A model generated the notes under the pieces. The model was not told the DNA's origin. It saw only the letters and a list, made by a program, of their open reading frames with translations, and did not search any database. This document shows positions 12,795 through 20,493 of a DNA stretch of 36,486 nucleotides, piece by piece. Position 1 is the stretch's first letter, and each line of letters starts with the position of its first letter. A program made the position numbers and the translations under genes. This stretch comes from a virus: positions 1-36,486 of IMG/VR virus record IMGVR_UViG_3300018424_000079. One strand, written 5' to 3'.

Positions 12795-14455
12795 TGAGAG
12801 TACGTCTTGGCGCTAAGGTAACCGGCAACTTCCGTAAGGCGGTAGAGAGGGAGATTCAGAAGTTCCGTGGCGACCACTACCTGTGGCATAAGCATGTCAC
12901 AGGCATCGAGCTCAACCCGCACCAGATCGCGTGGATGAACGAGATGGATAGGAACGGCGACAGCCACATGCTTATCGGCAGCCGTCGTATCCGTAAGTCG
13001 TTCACGGTTGCTGCATACTTTCTTGAGGAAGCGGCATGTTTGCGTTACTCCGAGGTCAACGTACACAGCCCTGCTCTTGAACAGAGTAAGCGGAACCTCC
13101 GCTACATGACCGACATGGTCATGAATAGTGAGATCCTGCTTGCATATATCGACGAGAGGCTTGGTGAAGGTCTAGGTAAGGAGCACATCGAGTTCCAGAA
13201 CCGAAGCCACATCCAGGCCAAGGGCCAAGCGTCCTCCGTGGACGGTCTCGGTGCGACTCACCAATGGCTAGAGGAGTTTGACGACATGGATTGGGAGACG
13301 TTCCTAACCCGTGTCTATCCGACTGGATCGCAGATCAAGGACCAGCATGACTACGGTAACCACGTAGGCTGCTGTCGTGTCATCACGGGCACGATCAAGG
13401 GCATTGGCAACATCTACGCCATCGAGCATCCCAACACGATCGGCGAGTCGGGTAAGCTCATCAAGTTCAACGTCCTGCCTAAGCTAAACGCTTGGCACGG
13501 CGTCGAGATGGGCATCATTCCTGAGAACGACATCTACTTGTTCCAGAGCATGTCGACGCCGCACCAGTTTGCGCGCACATATCTGGTCCTGTATGTCGAA
13601 TCGAGTGCCTTCTACCCTGATCGATGGGTTCGTAACTGTGCCGACAACGAGTACGTGCCCGTAGAAATCAATCTCGACCCGAAGGTGTCTTACCAAGCGG
13701 TAGGCGATGTCTGTGTCGGGATCGACTGTGCTGGAGCAGGATCAGGGCAGGACGCATCAGCATGGAGCATCACGTTTACCGAGAAGATCGGAAACCAAGT
13801 CTACTGGCTACACACTGAGGAGTGGGGCGCTAACGAGCGCCCAGATGTAGTCATGGATCAGATCATGCGTCTATGTGCCTTCTTCCGCCCTATCGGTGGA
13901 TTCGGCGACGCTTTCGACACTGCGTTTCTCTACGACTTGAACAAGTCTCTATTCGAGCATTCCCTGACTCGGGTTGACGTACGCAAGTTCGAGAATAGGT
14001 CCGGCCCTAACGGGTGGGACCAGTGGTTCATAAAGCCTATCCGCTTTATCGGACCCACTAAACACTTGATGCATGAGCGCATGCAGAAGTACGTCTATGC
14101 AACCACGTTCCGTTACCCGGCAGAGGTTGAAGACGATCCAAGGTACGATAAGCTCAGCAAGCTGCTAAAGCAGTTTGGCAACATCAAGGCAGAGCGTAGC
14201 TCGGCAGGCTACAACAAATACACGATGCTGAACACGCTGCTAGGCGACGACTTGGTCGATAGCTGCATCGCTAGCGTGTGGGCGCAGGAGGAAATCAAGA
14301 CGCTGGTATTCCCGGCAGGGGGAAGCATCCCGCAAATGGGATTTGCCGATCGCCCAGAGTTCAAAAGGATTGGAGCCGACTTTCTGCATGATAGTAGGCG
14401 TTACGCTCCCCAGAGTGACCAATCTATTTACACTTTCTTGAAGGATGACAGTTAG
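12794..14455 (+). CDS. terL: Terminase large subunit
   Basis: The protein has 553 residues and is the packaging motor and genome-cutting nuclease. The ATPase domain begins near 35: LIGSRRIRKSF holds the P-loop at 62-69 (GSRRIRKS; the usual second glycine is an arginine), and THQWLEEFDDMDW (155-166) carries the Walker B acids. The RNase H-like nuclease domain begins at VCVGIDCAGAGSGQDASAW (D310, D319), with further acids in FGDAFD (369-374) and LGDDLVDS near residue 480. AGGAG stands 6 bases before the ATG. The portal gene follows after 17 bases. Confidence in the family is high; the packaging strategy (cos, pac or other) cannot be read here. Confidence 0.88.
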   Translation: MRVRLGAKVTGNFRKAVEREIQKFRGDHYLWHKHVTGIELNPHQIAWMNEMDRNGDSHMLIGSRRIRKSFTVAAYFLEEAACLRYSEVNVHSPALEQSKRNLRYMTDMVMNSEILLAYIDERLGEGLGKEHIEFQNRSHIQAKGQASSVDGLGATHQWLEEFDDMDWETFLTRVYPTGSQIKDQHDYGNHVGCCRVITGTIKGIGNIYAIEHPNTIGESGKLIKFNVLPKLNAWHGVEMGIIPENDIYLFQSMSTPHQFARTYLVLYVESSAFYPDRWVRNCADNEYVPVEINLDPKVSYQAVGDVCVGIDCAGAGSGQDASAWSITFTEKIGNQVYWLHTEEWGANERPDVVMDQIMRLCAFFRPIGGFGDAFDTAFLYDLNKSLFEHSLTRVDVRKFENRSGPNGWDQWFIKPIRFIGPTKHLMHERMQKYVYATTFRYPAEVEDDPRYDKLSKLLKQFGNIKAERSSAGYNKYTMLNTLLGDDLVDSCIASVWAQEEIKTLVFPAGGSIPQMGFADRPEFKRIGADFLHDSRRYAPQSDQSIYTFLKDDS

Positions 14456-14472
14456 TTGTATCAACTTTAGTT

Positions 14473-16014
14473 ATGAAGATTCGCCCTACCAACAAGCGGA
14501 TTGCCTTCGACCCGAAGGGCAACAAGCTTTCAGTTAGCGATGAGGACCAGACTGTCCAGGAAGTCTGGATCAGCAGTGGTGGTTCGTTCGACACCACCCC
14601 TCTCATCCGCAATGTCGGCATACCGCCGTTCAAGCTGCCTGATGCAGACAGGCATGACCTTCTTGACGAGTGCTACCGGCTGTGGAAGTATGATCCGCTT
14701 GGTGGCAGCATTGTTCGTACGACTACGTTCTTCACTCTCGGTCGAGGTCTAGTTTACCAGTTCGACGATGAGAACGCGCAGTTTTACGCCAACAAGTTCT
14801 ATGAGAAGAACAACCTAGAGATGCGGCTTCGTGCGGCAAGCGATGAGGCTACCGCATTCGGCGAAGTCTACATGTGGCTGCGACCCAAGTTCAGCGAAGT
14901 CAAGAAGGGGAACAAGGTACTGTGGCGACTTGGCGACACCCAGGTCACCTTCTTCCCTCCCGATAACATCACGCACGTTGAGACTGCGGACGAAGACATC
15001 GGAGACATCTACAACTTTCTTGTCGAGTGGGAGGACGGTCGAAAGGAGGACCACATTGAGACGATCCCTCACATCAGCAAGTATGACCTTGAGGGGGAGG
15101 GCGCTGAGAAGGGCTGCATTATGCAGCTTAAGCTGAACGCAGGCAACATGGACCCGTTCGGCCACAGCGACTTGATTCCCATCAAGGAGTGGCTGGACAA
15201 CTACCAGGAGTATCTGCGAGACGGCGTCATTATCAACAAGCTGTATCGCTCGCCTTGCTATGACATCAGCATCGAAGACGGAACTGAAGATGAAGTCAAC
15301 GCTGCGATAGCACGATACCGTGGCTGGGGCATCGGCAGCAACCCGGTCCACAACAGTCGTGAGAAGTGGCAGATCCTTGAGTTTACTGGTCCTAACTCCA
15401 GTAACGAGCAGGCAAGGCGTGCTCTTCTCCTGATTATTGCTGCCGGTGTTGGGTTCGCTGAGTTCATGCTTGCTGATGGCAGCAACTCGAACTTGGCATC
15501 CAGTAAGTCGCAGACCCTCCCTGTTGTCAAGAAGTTTGAGGATAGGCAGGATATCTGGGCGCACGTACTGAAGCAGATGATCCAGTTCGCTCTGATGACT
15601 AAGGCAACTCTAAATCCATCCAGCGGGTTGACGATGGAGTTGGATCAGGAGGGCGACCCGATCGAGTTCAAGGGCCGTGTCGAGTTCCCGCCGATCGCCC
15701 AAGATCGCGACCTGGAGGTTGCACAGACTAACAAGCTCGCGATGGAGGGCGGCTACATGTCCGAGAGGACTGCCGCTGCTCGGTTGAGCATTGACTACGA
15801 TCGAGAAATGGAGCAACAGCGCAACGACATCGATCGCCAACAGGAACTGAACCAGATGATGGTCGACGCTGGTTTGAAACCCGATGTTTCAGCTGTCGGG
15901 CAGAGCGAGGAGGAGTCGTATAGTCCTGGCGATCAAAGCGGCGAAGCAAGAGCCCGTCCACGACCAGACCGTAGTAGGGAGCCGAATGGTTCGAATGCGC
16001 CGCTTGATACGTGA
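14473..16014 (+). CDS. Portal protein
   Basis: The protein has 513 residues and would form the ring through which DNA enters and leaves the head. Evidence is the length, the position after the terminase, and features common in portals: an N-terminal segment with tryptophans and an LLDECYRLWKYDPLGGS helix, a central beta-rich wing, and the crown/stem helix RALLLIIAAGVGFAEFMLAD with a Ser/Asn loop (GSNSNLASS), typical of portal tunnel regions. The C-terminus is Gln- and Arg-rich and disordered. The region before the ATG lacks a clear ribosome binding site and instead has a small hairpin (AGTTG/CAACT, 14454-14466). Confidence 0.8.
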   Translation: MKIRPTNKRIAFDPKGNKLSVSDEDQTVQEVWISSGGSFDTTPLIRNVGIPPFKLPDADRHDLLDECYRLWKYDPLGGSIVRTTTFFTLGRGLVYQFDDENAQFYANKFYEKNNLEMRLRAASDEATAFGEVYMWLRPKFSEVKKGNKVLWRLGDTQVTFFPPDNITHVETADEDIGDIYNFLVEWEDGRKEDHIETIPHISKYDLEGEGAEKGCIMQLKLNAGNMDPFGHSDLIPIKEWLDNYQEYLRDGVIINKLYRSPCYDISIEDGTEDEVNAAIARYRGWGIGSNPVHNSREKWQILEFTGPNSSNEQARRALLLIIAAGVGFAEFMLADGSNSNLASSKSQTLPVVKKFEDRQDIWAHVLKQMIQFALMTKATLNPSSGLTMELDQEGDPIEFKGRVEFPPIAQDRDLEVAQTNKLAMEGGYMSERTAAARLSIDYDREMEQQRNDIDRQQELNQMMVDAGLKPDVSAVGQSEEESYSPGDQSGEARARPRPDRSREPNGSNAPLDT

Positions 16015-16484
16015 TCGTTCCAGCAGGGCCATACAAGTTTAAGGAAGTCAGCGCAGCCTTTCACCTAATTCGTGATAACGTCTACTCACCATGGAAGGTG
16101 ATAGGCGTTTTCATGGTTTGGCATAATTGGGCTAAGTCTCGCTATACTGAGCCTTACCGATACTTGGAGAAGGAGTTTGACTACGAAGTAGAGCAAGCCG
16201 GTCCTGCCGCCTTCACGTATGAATTTTTAGATAGGTGGCACAAAAGGCATCAGAATAGTTTGGATGTTGTATCAAAAGTCATAAGGTATTGTTCCACCAA
16301 CGACATGGAGAACATGCTCAAGAAGTTTGCCCGCCGTTACTGCGGTAACATGGATGAGGGTAAGCTTGGAGTCATGACTATCATGCTCAGGAGCGATACT
16401 CGATTCTTTCCAGTGCAACTGAACGATTCAAACGAAGCGAAGCGACAAGTTGCTGAGCTTCGTAAGGCAGGGCTGATAAATTGA
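16011..16484 (+). CDS. Hypothetical head-module protein
   Basis: The protein has 157 residues from a GTG overlapping the portal stop (GTGA) and is probably translationally coupled. It is mainly helical with many aromatic residues and no recognisable motif. It sits between portal and protease, where many phages carry a Mu gpF-like or other minor head protein, but this one is too short for that family. Its stop overlaps the TTG start of the next gene. Confidence 0.55.
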   Translation: MIVPAGPYKFKEVSAAFHLIRDNVYSPWKVIGVFMVWHNWAKSRYTEPYRYLEKEFDYEVEQAGPAAFTYEFLDRWHKRHQNSLDVVSKVIRYCSTNDMENMLKKFARRYCGNMDEGKLGVMTIMLRSDTRFFPVQLNDSNEAKRQVAELRKAGLIN

Positions 16485-17749
16485 GCGATCAACACCAAGA
16501 AGAGCAGGAGTTGCAGTTCCAACTCCAGAGCACTGTCATATCCGAGTGTACTGAAGACTCCGCATGGGATGGAGACGATGTGCAGCGTCTGGACGAGGCG
16601 GAAGTCGCCGAGATGTCCAAGTGCGACGAAAAGCCCTTCCATGTGGAGTTTGTCGCTCTTTACGAAGGTCTCAGCAACAACAAGCGCCACTACAGCAAGG
16701 AAGCTGTTGAGACTTGCGTGGACGCCATGGTCGGCGTGAACATGTACAAGGGCCACATCGAGCCCGGCACTTCAAGCTGGAAGTATCGCGAGCCGGTTGG
16801 TCGCGTCGTCGCGGCCAAGCTCGACAAGGTGAATATAGATGGTAAGGAAGTTCTTGCCGCCAAGGGCAAGGCTTACATCACGGAAGCAGACCCGAAGCTT
16901 CGTGATGACATCAAGCGCAAGATGGCCGGGAATGTAAGTATTCTCGGCAATGCGCGGCTAGTGCGTCAGTTTGGTGACAGCCACAAGACGGTCACTAAGA
17001 TGCATAAGCCACTCAAGAGTGTCGACTTCTGCAACCCTGGGTCTGGTGGACTCAGTCAAGCGGGAGTCATTGCTGTTGTATCAGAAATGGACGCTACAAT
17101 TAGCGATCCGCAAACCCCCGTAAAGGAACCAGAAGTACAGATGGTTATGGCAAAGCTCACTAAGGAAGAGCTGCTTTCCGAGTACAAGCCGGAGATCACG
17201 GCTCTTGTCGGTGAGCAGGTTGAAGAGCAGGTTCAAGAGATCGCCGCTGGTCGACGCGAGTTGGCCGAGCAGCGTGTTGCTTTCGACGATGAGAAGAAGG
17301 CGCTCGACGAGACTGTTCAAGAAATGACTCAGGCTCGCGACAACGCCATCACCGAGCGTGATGAGTGGAAGTCGAAGTACGAGCAGGAGCGCGATGCTCG
17401 CATCTCCTCCGATCTTACCGTGTTCAAGAACGAGCATGTCGCCGAGATGAAGGCTGGTGACAGCACTAAGGCTAAGATGTTCGATGTCGCCGCCAAGCGA
17501 GTCACGCCGAGCGTGGTCGATGGCTGCTTCGACAAGAGCAAGGAAGCCTTTATCGAGAACTTCAACAAGGCTGTCGAAGAAGTCAGCGAGCTTGCTGAAA
17601 TGTTCGCCAGCCCCAGCGAAGACGCCAGTGAAGCCCCGAAGAAGCTTCACGACCGTAACCCCGTGGCTCAAGGTGCCGCCAGCGCGAAGCTGAACGACAT
17701 CCTTGCGCCTTCACTGCGGAAGTCGCGTGATGCGCGATCGGAAGCTTAA
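16481..17749 (+). CDS. Capsid maturation protease fused to a scaffold domain
   Basis: The protein has 422 residues and a TTG start overlapping the previous stop (TTGA). The N-terminal ~200 residues look like a phage prohead protease of the herpesvirus-assemblin-like serine class: GHIEPG (H92), PVGRV (106-110), NVSILGNA (S153 a candidate nucleophile) and KSVDFCNPGSGG (180-190). From ~240 to 310 is a long charged coiled coil (begins VEEQVQEIAAGRRELAEQRV), the mark of a scaffold, and the tail is basic. Fused protease-scaffold proteins are known in other phages; here the two roles would be joined in one chain before the capsid gene. Which residues are catalytic is inference. Confidence 0.7.
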   Translation: MSDQHQEEQELQFQLQSTVISECTEDSAWDGDDVQRLDEAEVAEMSKCDEKPFHVEFVALYEGLSNNKRHYSKEAVETCVDAMVGVNMYKGHIEPGTSSWKYREPVGRVVAAKLDKVNIDGKEVLAAKGKAYITEADPKLRDDIKRKMAGNVSILGNARLVRQFGDSHKTVTKMHKPLKSVDFCNPGSGGLSQAGVIAVVSEMDATISDPQTPVKEPEVQMVMAKLTKEELLSEYKPEITALVGEQVEEQVQEIAAGRRELAEQRVAFDDEKKALDETVQEMTQARDNAITERDEWKSKYEQERDARISSDLTVFKNEHVAEMKAGDSTKAKMFDVAAKRVTPSVVDGCFDKSKEAFIENFNKAVEEVSELAEMFASPSEDASEAPKKLHDRNPVAQGAASAKLNDILAPSLRKSRDARSEA

Positions 17750-17778
17750 ACACCACTAACAATAGAAAGGATTGAAAG

Positions 17779-18342
17779 ATGACTAAGGCATTCCGTCAGG
17801 AAGGCAAGTCCATCGAGATCAGTGGTGTCACCACCACGGTCGCGGCGGGCAGCATCTACCGGCGCCAGGGCGGTCAAGGCAGCAGCCAAGCCCTGTCGCG
17901 CGCATTCGTCGGTGTCGTCACCGATGAAATCATCGGCACCAGTGCCGACCTCACCACCATCGACGGTCGTCCGATTCAGATCGGCGACGGCGTCGCCGCT
18001 GAGGCCCAGACGGGCACTGGCAAGGGCGATGCGATGATCGAGGGCGTGTTCACGCTGGCCTTGCCGACTTCCGGCATGGTCGTTTACGACGCGGACCCGC
18101 TCTACATGCAGGTCGCCGATGTCACAGCTCCTGGTGCTGTTGCCTCGGGTGTGACGAACAACGAAAACACTGACGCCTGGAACCGATTTGCCATCAGTGG
18201 CGCACTGGTCGGTTTCGCGGTCGGTCAGAGCTACACGGGCACCTCGGCGCCCTTCACCGGACTCAACGTCGTGGACGTTAAGCTCCTCGGTCTTCCCTTG
18301 CACGGCCTCGCCGATGCTGGTCCTGCTGGCGGCAACTACTAA
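17779..18342 (+). CDS. Head decoration / capsid-stabilising protein
   Basis: The protein has 187 residues. AAAGGA lies 7-8 bases before the ATG. It resembles the DUF2190-type capsid cement proteins: short, beta-rich, Gly/Ala/Thr-rich, with a GVFTLALPTSGMVVYDADP region like the recurrent turn of that family. Its place directly before the major capsid gene is typical. The role would be to bind the outside of the shell after expansion. The family is likely; exact copy number and site are unknown. Confidence 0.65.
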   Translation: MTKAFRQEGKSIEISGVTTTVAAGSIYRRQGGQGSSQALSRAFVGVVTDEIIGTSADLTTIDGRPIQIGDGVAAEAQTGTGKGDAMIEGVFTLALPTSGMVVYDADPLYMQVADVTAPGAVASGVTNNENTDAWNRFAISGALVGFAVGQSYTGTSAPFTGLNVVDVKLLGLPLHGLADAGPAGGNY

Positions 18343-18356
18343 GAGGAGAGAAAACC

Positions 18357-19358
18357 ATGGCACGCCTTTTTGCAGATAACATCAACTTCCGAAATGGCCA
18401 GATGGTCATTGAGGAAGACGGGCAGGTTCAGGAGATCATCGCGACCTCCGATGCCAAGCAGTTCTTCACCACGGCCGTCAACGAGTTCTTCATGCAGGAC
18501 GATGTTGACGCCGACACGCAGTGGGAGCAAATCTTCCGCGTCGTGCCGGGTCGTGGCCACGGCGAGTTGTTCCCGTTCCGTCCGCCGACCACGATCACCA
18601 CTGCTAGCGCCGCGACGGCCCTGGCTGCGGAGGACGAGGCCAGCAGCGGTTCGCACGGCATCGTGTTCAACGAAGTCGGCGAAGGTGGCGAGATCAAGTT
18701 CAGCCGCATCGTGTCGGCCGAGAAGTATGTCCGTCACGTGAAGTACGCGACGGCCATCGGCTACTCGAACGAGTGGTTCTCGGACGGTCAGATGTCGCTG
18801 GTTGAGATGGTGACGGAAGACTTCCGCACTGCCGCTAACGACAAGCTGGCCGCAATCCACTACGGTGCGATCGTCGCGTCGGTAACGTCGGGCCTGTCGG
18901 CTTCGACCGCTTACAGCGCGTCGGCCAGTGGTAGCGGTAGCGGCGTCATCGCCGGTCTCGTCAACACGATGAACACGGTCACGACCACCATGCGTCGCAA
19001 CCGCCGTTCGCCGAGCATCATCCTGTGTGCGCCCGAGAACGAGCAGCCGCTCCGCATCGCGATGAACACCCAGGGCATCCAGTCGTCTGGTAACGCTCCG
19101 CAAACGGAGGCGACTAGCCGTCTGCGGATGATCGTGTCGGACTACATCGCTGCTGGTACAGCCTATGTGATCGAGCCGCAGAAGCGACTGATCAGCACCA
19201 ACCGTCTGCCGCTTAGCCTGGGTAACTTCCAGGATCTGCTGCACGACAGCGAAGTGCTGGTCGGTAAGTTCCGTCGCGGTGTCCTTGTTGGCGAAGCTGA
19301 AGTGATCCACGCTATCACCAGCATGCCGACCGCGATCGCTAACGACAGCGACATCTAG
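18357..19358 (+). CDS. Major capsid protein
   Basis: The protein has 333 residues, with a strong site (AGAGGAG) before the ATG and the most uniform codon use in the window. It is expected to have the HK97 fold: an N-arm, then the long helix region with SAEKYVRHVKYATAIGYSNE and FRTAANDKLAAIHYGAI, a Ser/Gly/Thr-rich loop (~180-200), and a C-terminal domain with LRIAMNTQG and FQDLLHDSEVLVGKF. It is identified by position (after protease and decoration genes), length and composition. The following terminator suggests high-level separate transcription. Confidence 0.8.
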   Translation: MARLFADNINFRNGQMVIEEDGQVQEIIATSDAKQFFTTAVNEFFMQDDVDADTQWEQIFRVVPGRGHGELFPFRPPTTITTASAATALAAEDEASSGSHGIVFNEVGEGGEIKFSRIVSAEKYVRHVKYATAIGYSNEWFSDGQMSLVEMVTEDFRTAANDKLAAIHYGAIVASVTSGLSASTAYSASASGSGSGVIAGLVNTMNTVTTTMRRNRRSPSIILCAPENEQPLRIAMNTQGIQSSGNAPQTEATSRLRMIVSDYIAAGTAYVIEPQKRLISTNRLPLSLGNFQDLLHDSEVLVGKFRRGVLVGEAEVIHAITSMPTAIANDSDI

Positions 19359-19378
19359 TAGCCAGTCGGTGGCTGGAT

Positions 19379-19416
19379 AAAAACCCCTACAGTCATGCGG
19401 CTGTGGGGGTTTTTTG
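19379..19416 (+). terminator. Terminator after the capsid gene
   Basis: The stem AACCCCTACAG / CTGTGGGGGTT (with one mismatch or bulge) and an 8-base loop are followed by T-rich sequence (GGGGGTTTTTTG). It lies 20 bases after the capsid stop and before the ribosome binding site of the first lysine-rich gene. Confidence 0.85.
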
Positions 19417-19451
19417 TATTCATAGTGTTGTTAACACGAGGAGACATAAAG

Positions 19452-19595
19452 ATGCCTGGACACTACGGTCACGGAATGAAGAGCGGCGGCAAGAAGAAGT
19501 CCAAGAAGAACGGTGGCAAGAAGATGCCCCCCTTCCTGGAGAATATGAAGAAGAAGGCTTCTAAGAAGAAGAAGAAGTCCAAGAAGATGATGTAA
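19452..19595 (+). CDS. Tiny lysine-rich basic protein 1
   Basis: The protein has 47 residues. The ATG at 19452 has GAGGAG 9 bases upstream; the in-frame ATG at 19395 sits inside the terminator and is rejected. More than a third of residues are lysine (KSGGKKKSKKNGGKK and a similar tail). It has no fold signature and is protamine-like. It is the first of five consecutive basic genes just after the capsid gene. Likely roles are DNA compaction, packaging charge balance or internal head protein; none is proven. Confidence 0.6.
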   Translation: MPGHYGHGMKSGGKKKSKKNGGKKMPPFLENMKKKASKKKKKSKKMM

Positions 19596-19600
19596 TCGCT

Positions 19601-19792
19601 ATGGCGGCCCGAAAGAAGACTAAGAGCCGCGTGAACGAGGCTGGCGTCTACACGAAGCCCGCCTTGCGTAAGAGAATCTTCGAGCGCATCAAAGCTGGCG
19701 GCAAGGGCGGTAAGCCCGGCCAGTGGAGTGCTCGTAAGGCTCAGATGCTGGCCGCTGAGTACAAGCGGAAGGGCGGAGGCTACAAAAGCTGA
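19601..19792 (+). CDS. Small basic protein 2 (GGKPGQWSARKAQ type)
   Basis: The protein has 63 residues. It contains KAGGKGGKPGQWSARKAQML, a conserved core I recall from many small proteins in phages and marine bacteria (NEAGVYTKP... KGGKPGQWSARKAQ). No function is known to me. The last base overlaps the next start (TGATGG). It is basic throughout. Confidence 0.65.
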   Translation: MAARKKTKSRVNEAGVYTKPALRKRIFERIKAGGKGGKPGQWSARKAQMLAAEYKRKGGGYKS

Positions 19793-20049
19793 TGGCTAAG
19801 AAGAAGCCACAGAAGTCCCTCGATAAGTGGACGAAGCAGGAGTGGACGACACGGGACGGCAAGAAGGCTATCCGTAAGGATAGTAAGGGCCGTACCGTGA
19901 CGGCACGCTACCTTCCGAAGAAAGCCTGGGACTCGTTGTCGAAGTCTGAGGCTGCTGCTACTGACAAGAAAAAACGGGCTGGCAGCCGTAAGGGCAAACA
20001 GGTCGTGAAGAACACCAAGAAGGCCGCACAGGCTAGGAGAAGAGGATAA
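19792..20049 (+). CDS. Small basic protein 3 (SLDKWTKQEW type)
   Basis: The protein has 85 residues, about one third Lys and Arg. KSLDKWTKQEWTTRDGKKA near the start, then RYLPKKAWDSLS, then a basic tail (RAGSRKGKQVVKNTKKAAQA), match a pattern I recall from other phage and marine bacterial small proteins. Its role is unknown. It is coupled by one-base overlaps to the genes on both sides. Confidence 0.65.
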   Translation: MAKKKPQKSLDKWTKQEWTTRDGKKAIRKDSKGRTVTARYLPKKAWDSLSKSEAAATDKKKRAGSRKGKQVVKNTKKAAQARRRG

Positions 20050-20153
20050 TGGCGCATCACCCCATGGGTAAGTCTAAGGGCAAGAAGAAGGGTGGCAAGA
20101 AGACTATGCCTCGTCCTGCCGGTAAAAAGACCCCTAAGAAGAAGATGAAGTAA
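20049..20153 (+). CDS. Tiny basic protein 4
   Basis: The protein has 34 residues, below usual gene-finder limits. Its ATG overlaps the previous TAA by one base and its own TAA overlaps the next ATG, so the tight reading-frame chain supports it. The sequence is MGKSKGKKKGGKKTMPR-like: nearly half Lys/Arg with Gly and Pro. It resembles the first gene of the cluster (19452-19595) and may be a diverged copy. Confidence 0.55.
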   Translation: MAHHPMGKSKGKKKGGKKTMPRPAGKKTPKKKMK

Positions 20154-20443
20154 TGGCTTCCAAGAAAGATCCTCGTCTCGCCCGTGCTGGTGTTAGCGGT
20201 TACAACAAGCCGAAGCGCACGCCTAGTCACCCTAAGAAGTCGCACATCGTCGTCGCCAAGGAGGGTAGCAAGGTCAAGACTATCCGATTCGGCGAGCAGG
20301 GAGCTAGCACCGCCGGTAAGCCAAAGGCTGGCGAGTCAGCACGTATGAAGGCGAAGCGCAAGTCCTTCAAGAGCCGCCACGGTCGCAACATCGCGAAGGG
20401 CAAGATGTCAGCGGCTTACTGGGCTGATAAGGTCAAGTGGTAG
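20153..20443 (+). CDS. Small basic protein 5 (KDPRLARAGVSGYNKPKRTP type)
   Basis: The protein has 96 residues. It begins with a motif (DPRLARAGVSGYNKPKRTP, then SHIVVAKEGSKVK and IRFGEQG), then a basic region ending KGKMSAAYWADKVKW. I recall this nearly whole-length pattern from many phages, where it is listed as conserved of unknown function. Being shared so widely by phages, it likely does something in head assembly or DNA packing. Confidence 0.7.
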   Translation: MASKKDPRLARAGVSGYNKPKRTPSHPKKSHIVVAKEGSKVKTIRFGEQGASTAGKPKAGESARMKAKRKSFKSRHGRNIAKGKMSAAYWADKVKW

Positions 20444-20457
20444 AGCGCATGAATAAA

Positions 20458-20487
20458 CTGTGTTATGAGTATTAGCTCGTAACACAG
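20458..20487 (+). promoter_or_regulatory. Hairpin just before the glycosyltransferase start
   Basis: Arms CTGTGTTATGAG / CTCGTAACACAG pair over 12 positions (one T-G wobble) around a TATTAG loop. The ATG of the next gene lies 6 bases after it and there is no ribosome binding site, so the hairpin takes the place where one would stand. It may control translation or be an operator. Confidence 0.5.
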
Positions 20488-20493
20488 TGAAGT

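Noticed and set aside
14454-14466. Small hairpin before the portal gene as a terminator
   Set aside because: Five-base arms and no T run; it is only mentioned as a possible translational element.
15976-16000. tRNA-like GGTTCGAATG segment at the end of the portal gene
   Set aside because: It resembles only a T-loop; no acceptor stem or anticodon arm can be folded around it.
18339-19310. 323-residue minus-strand frame opposite the major capsid gene
   Set aside because: It is an artefact of strong codon bias in the capsid gene; Arg/His/Asp-rich with no start signal.
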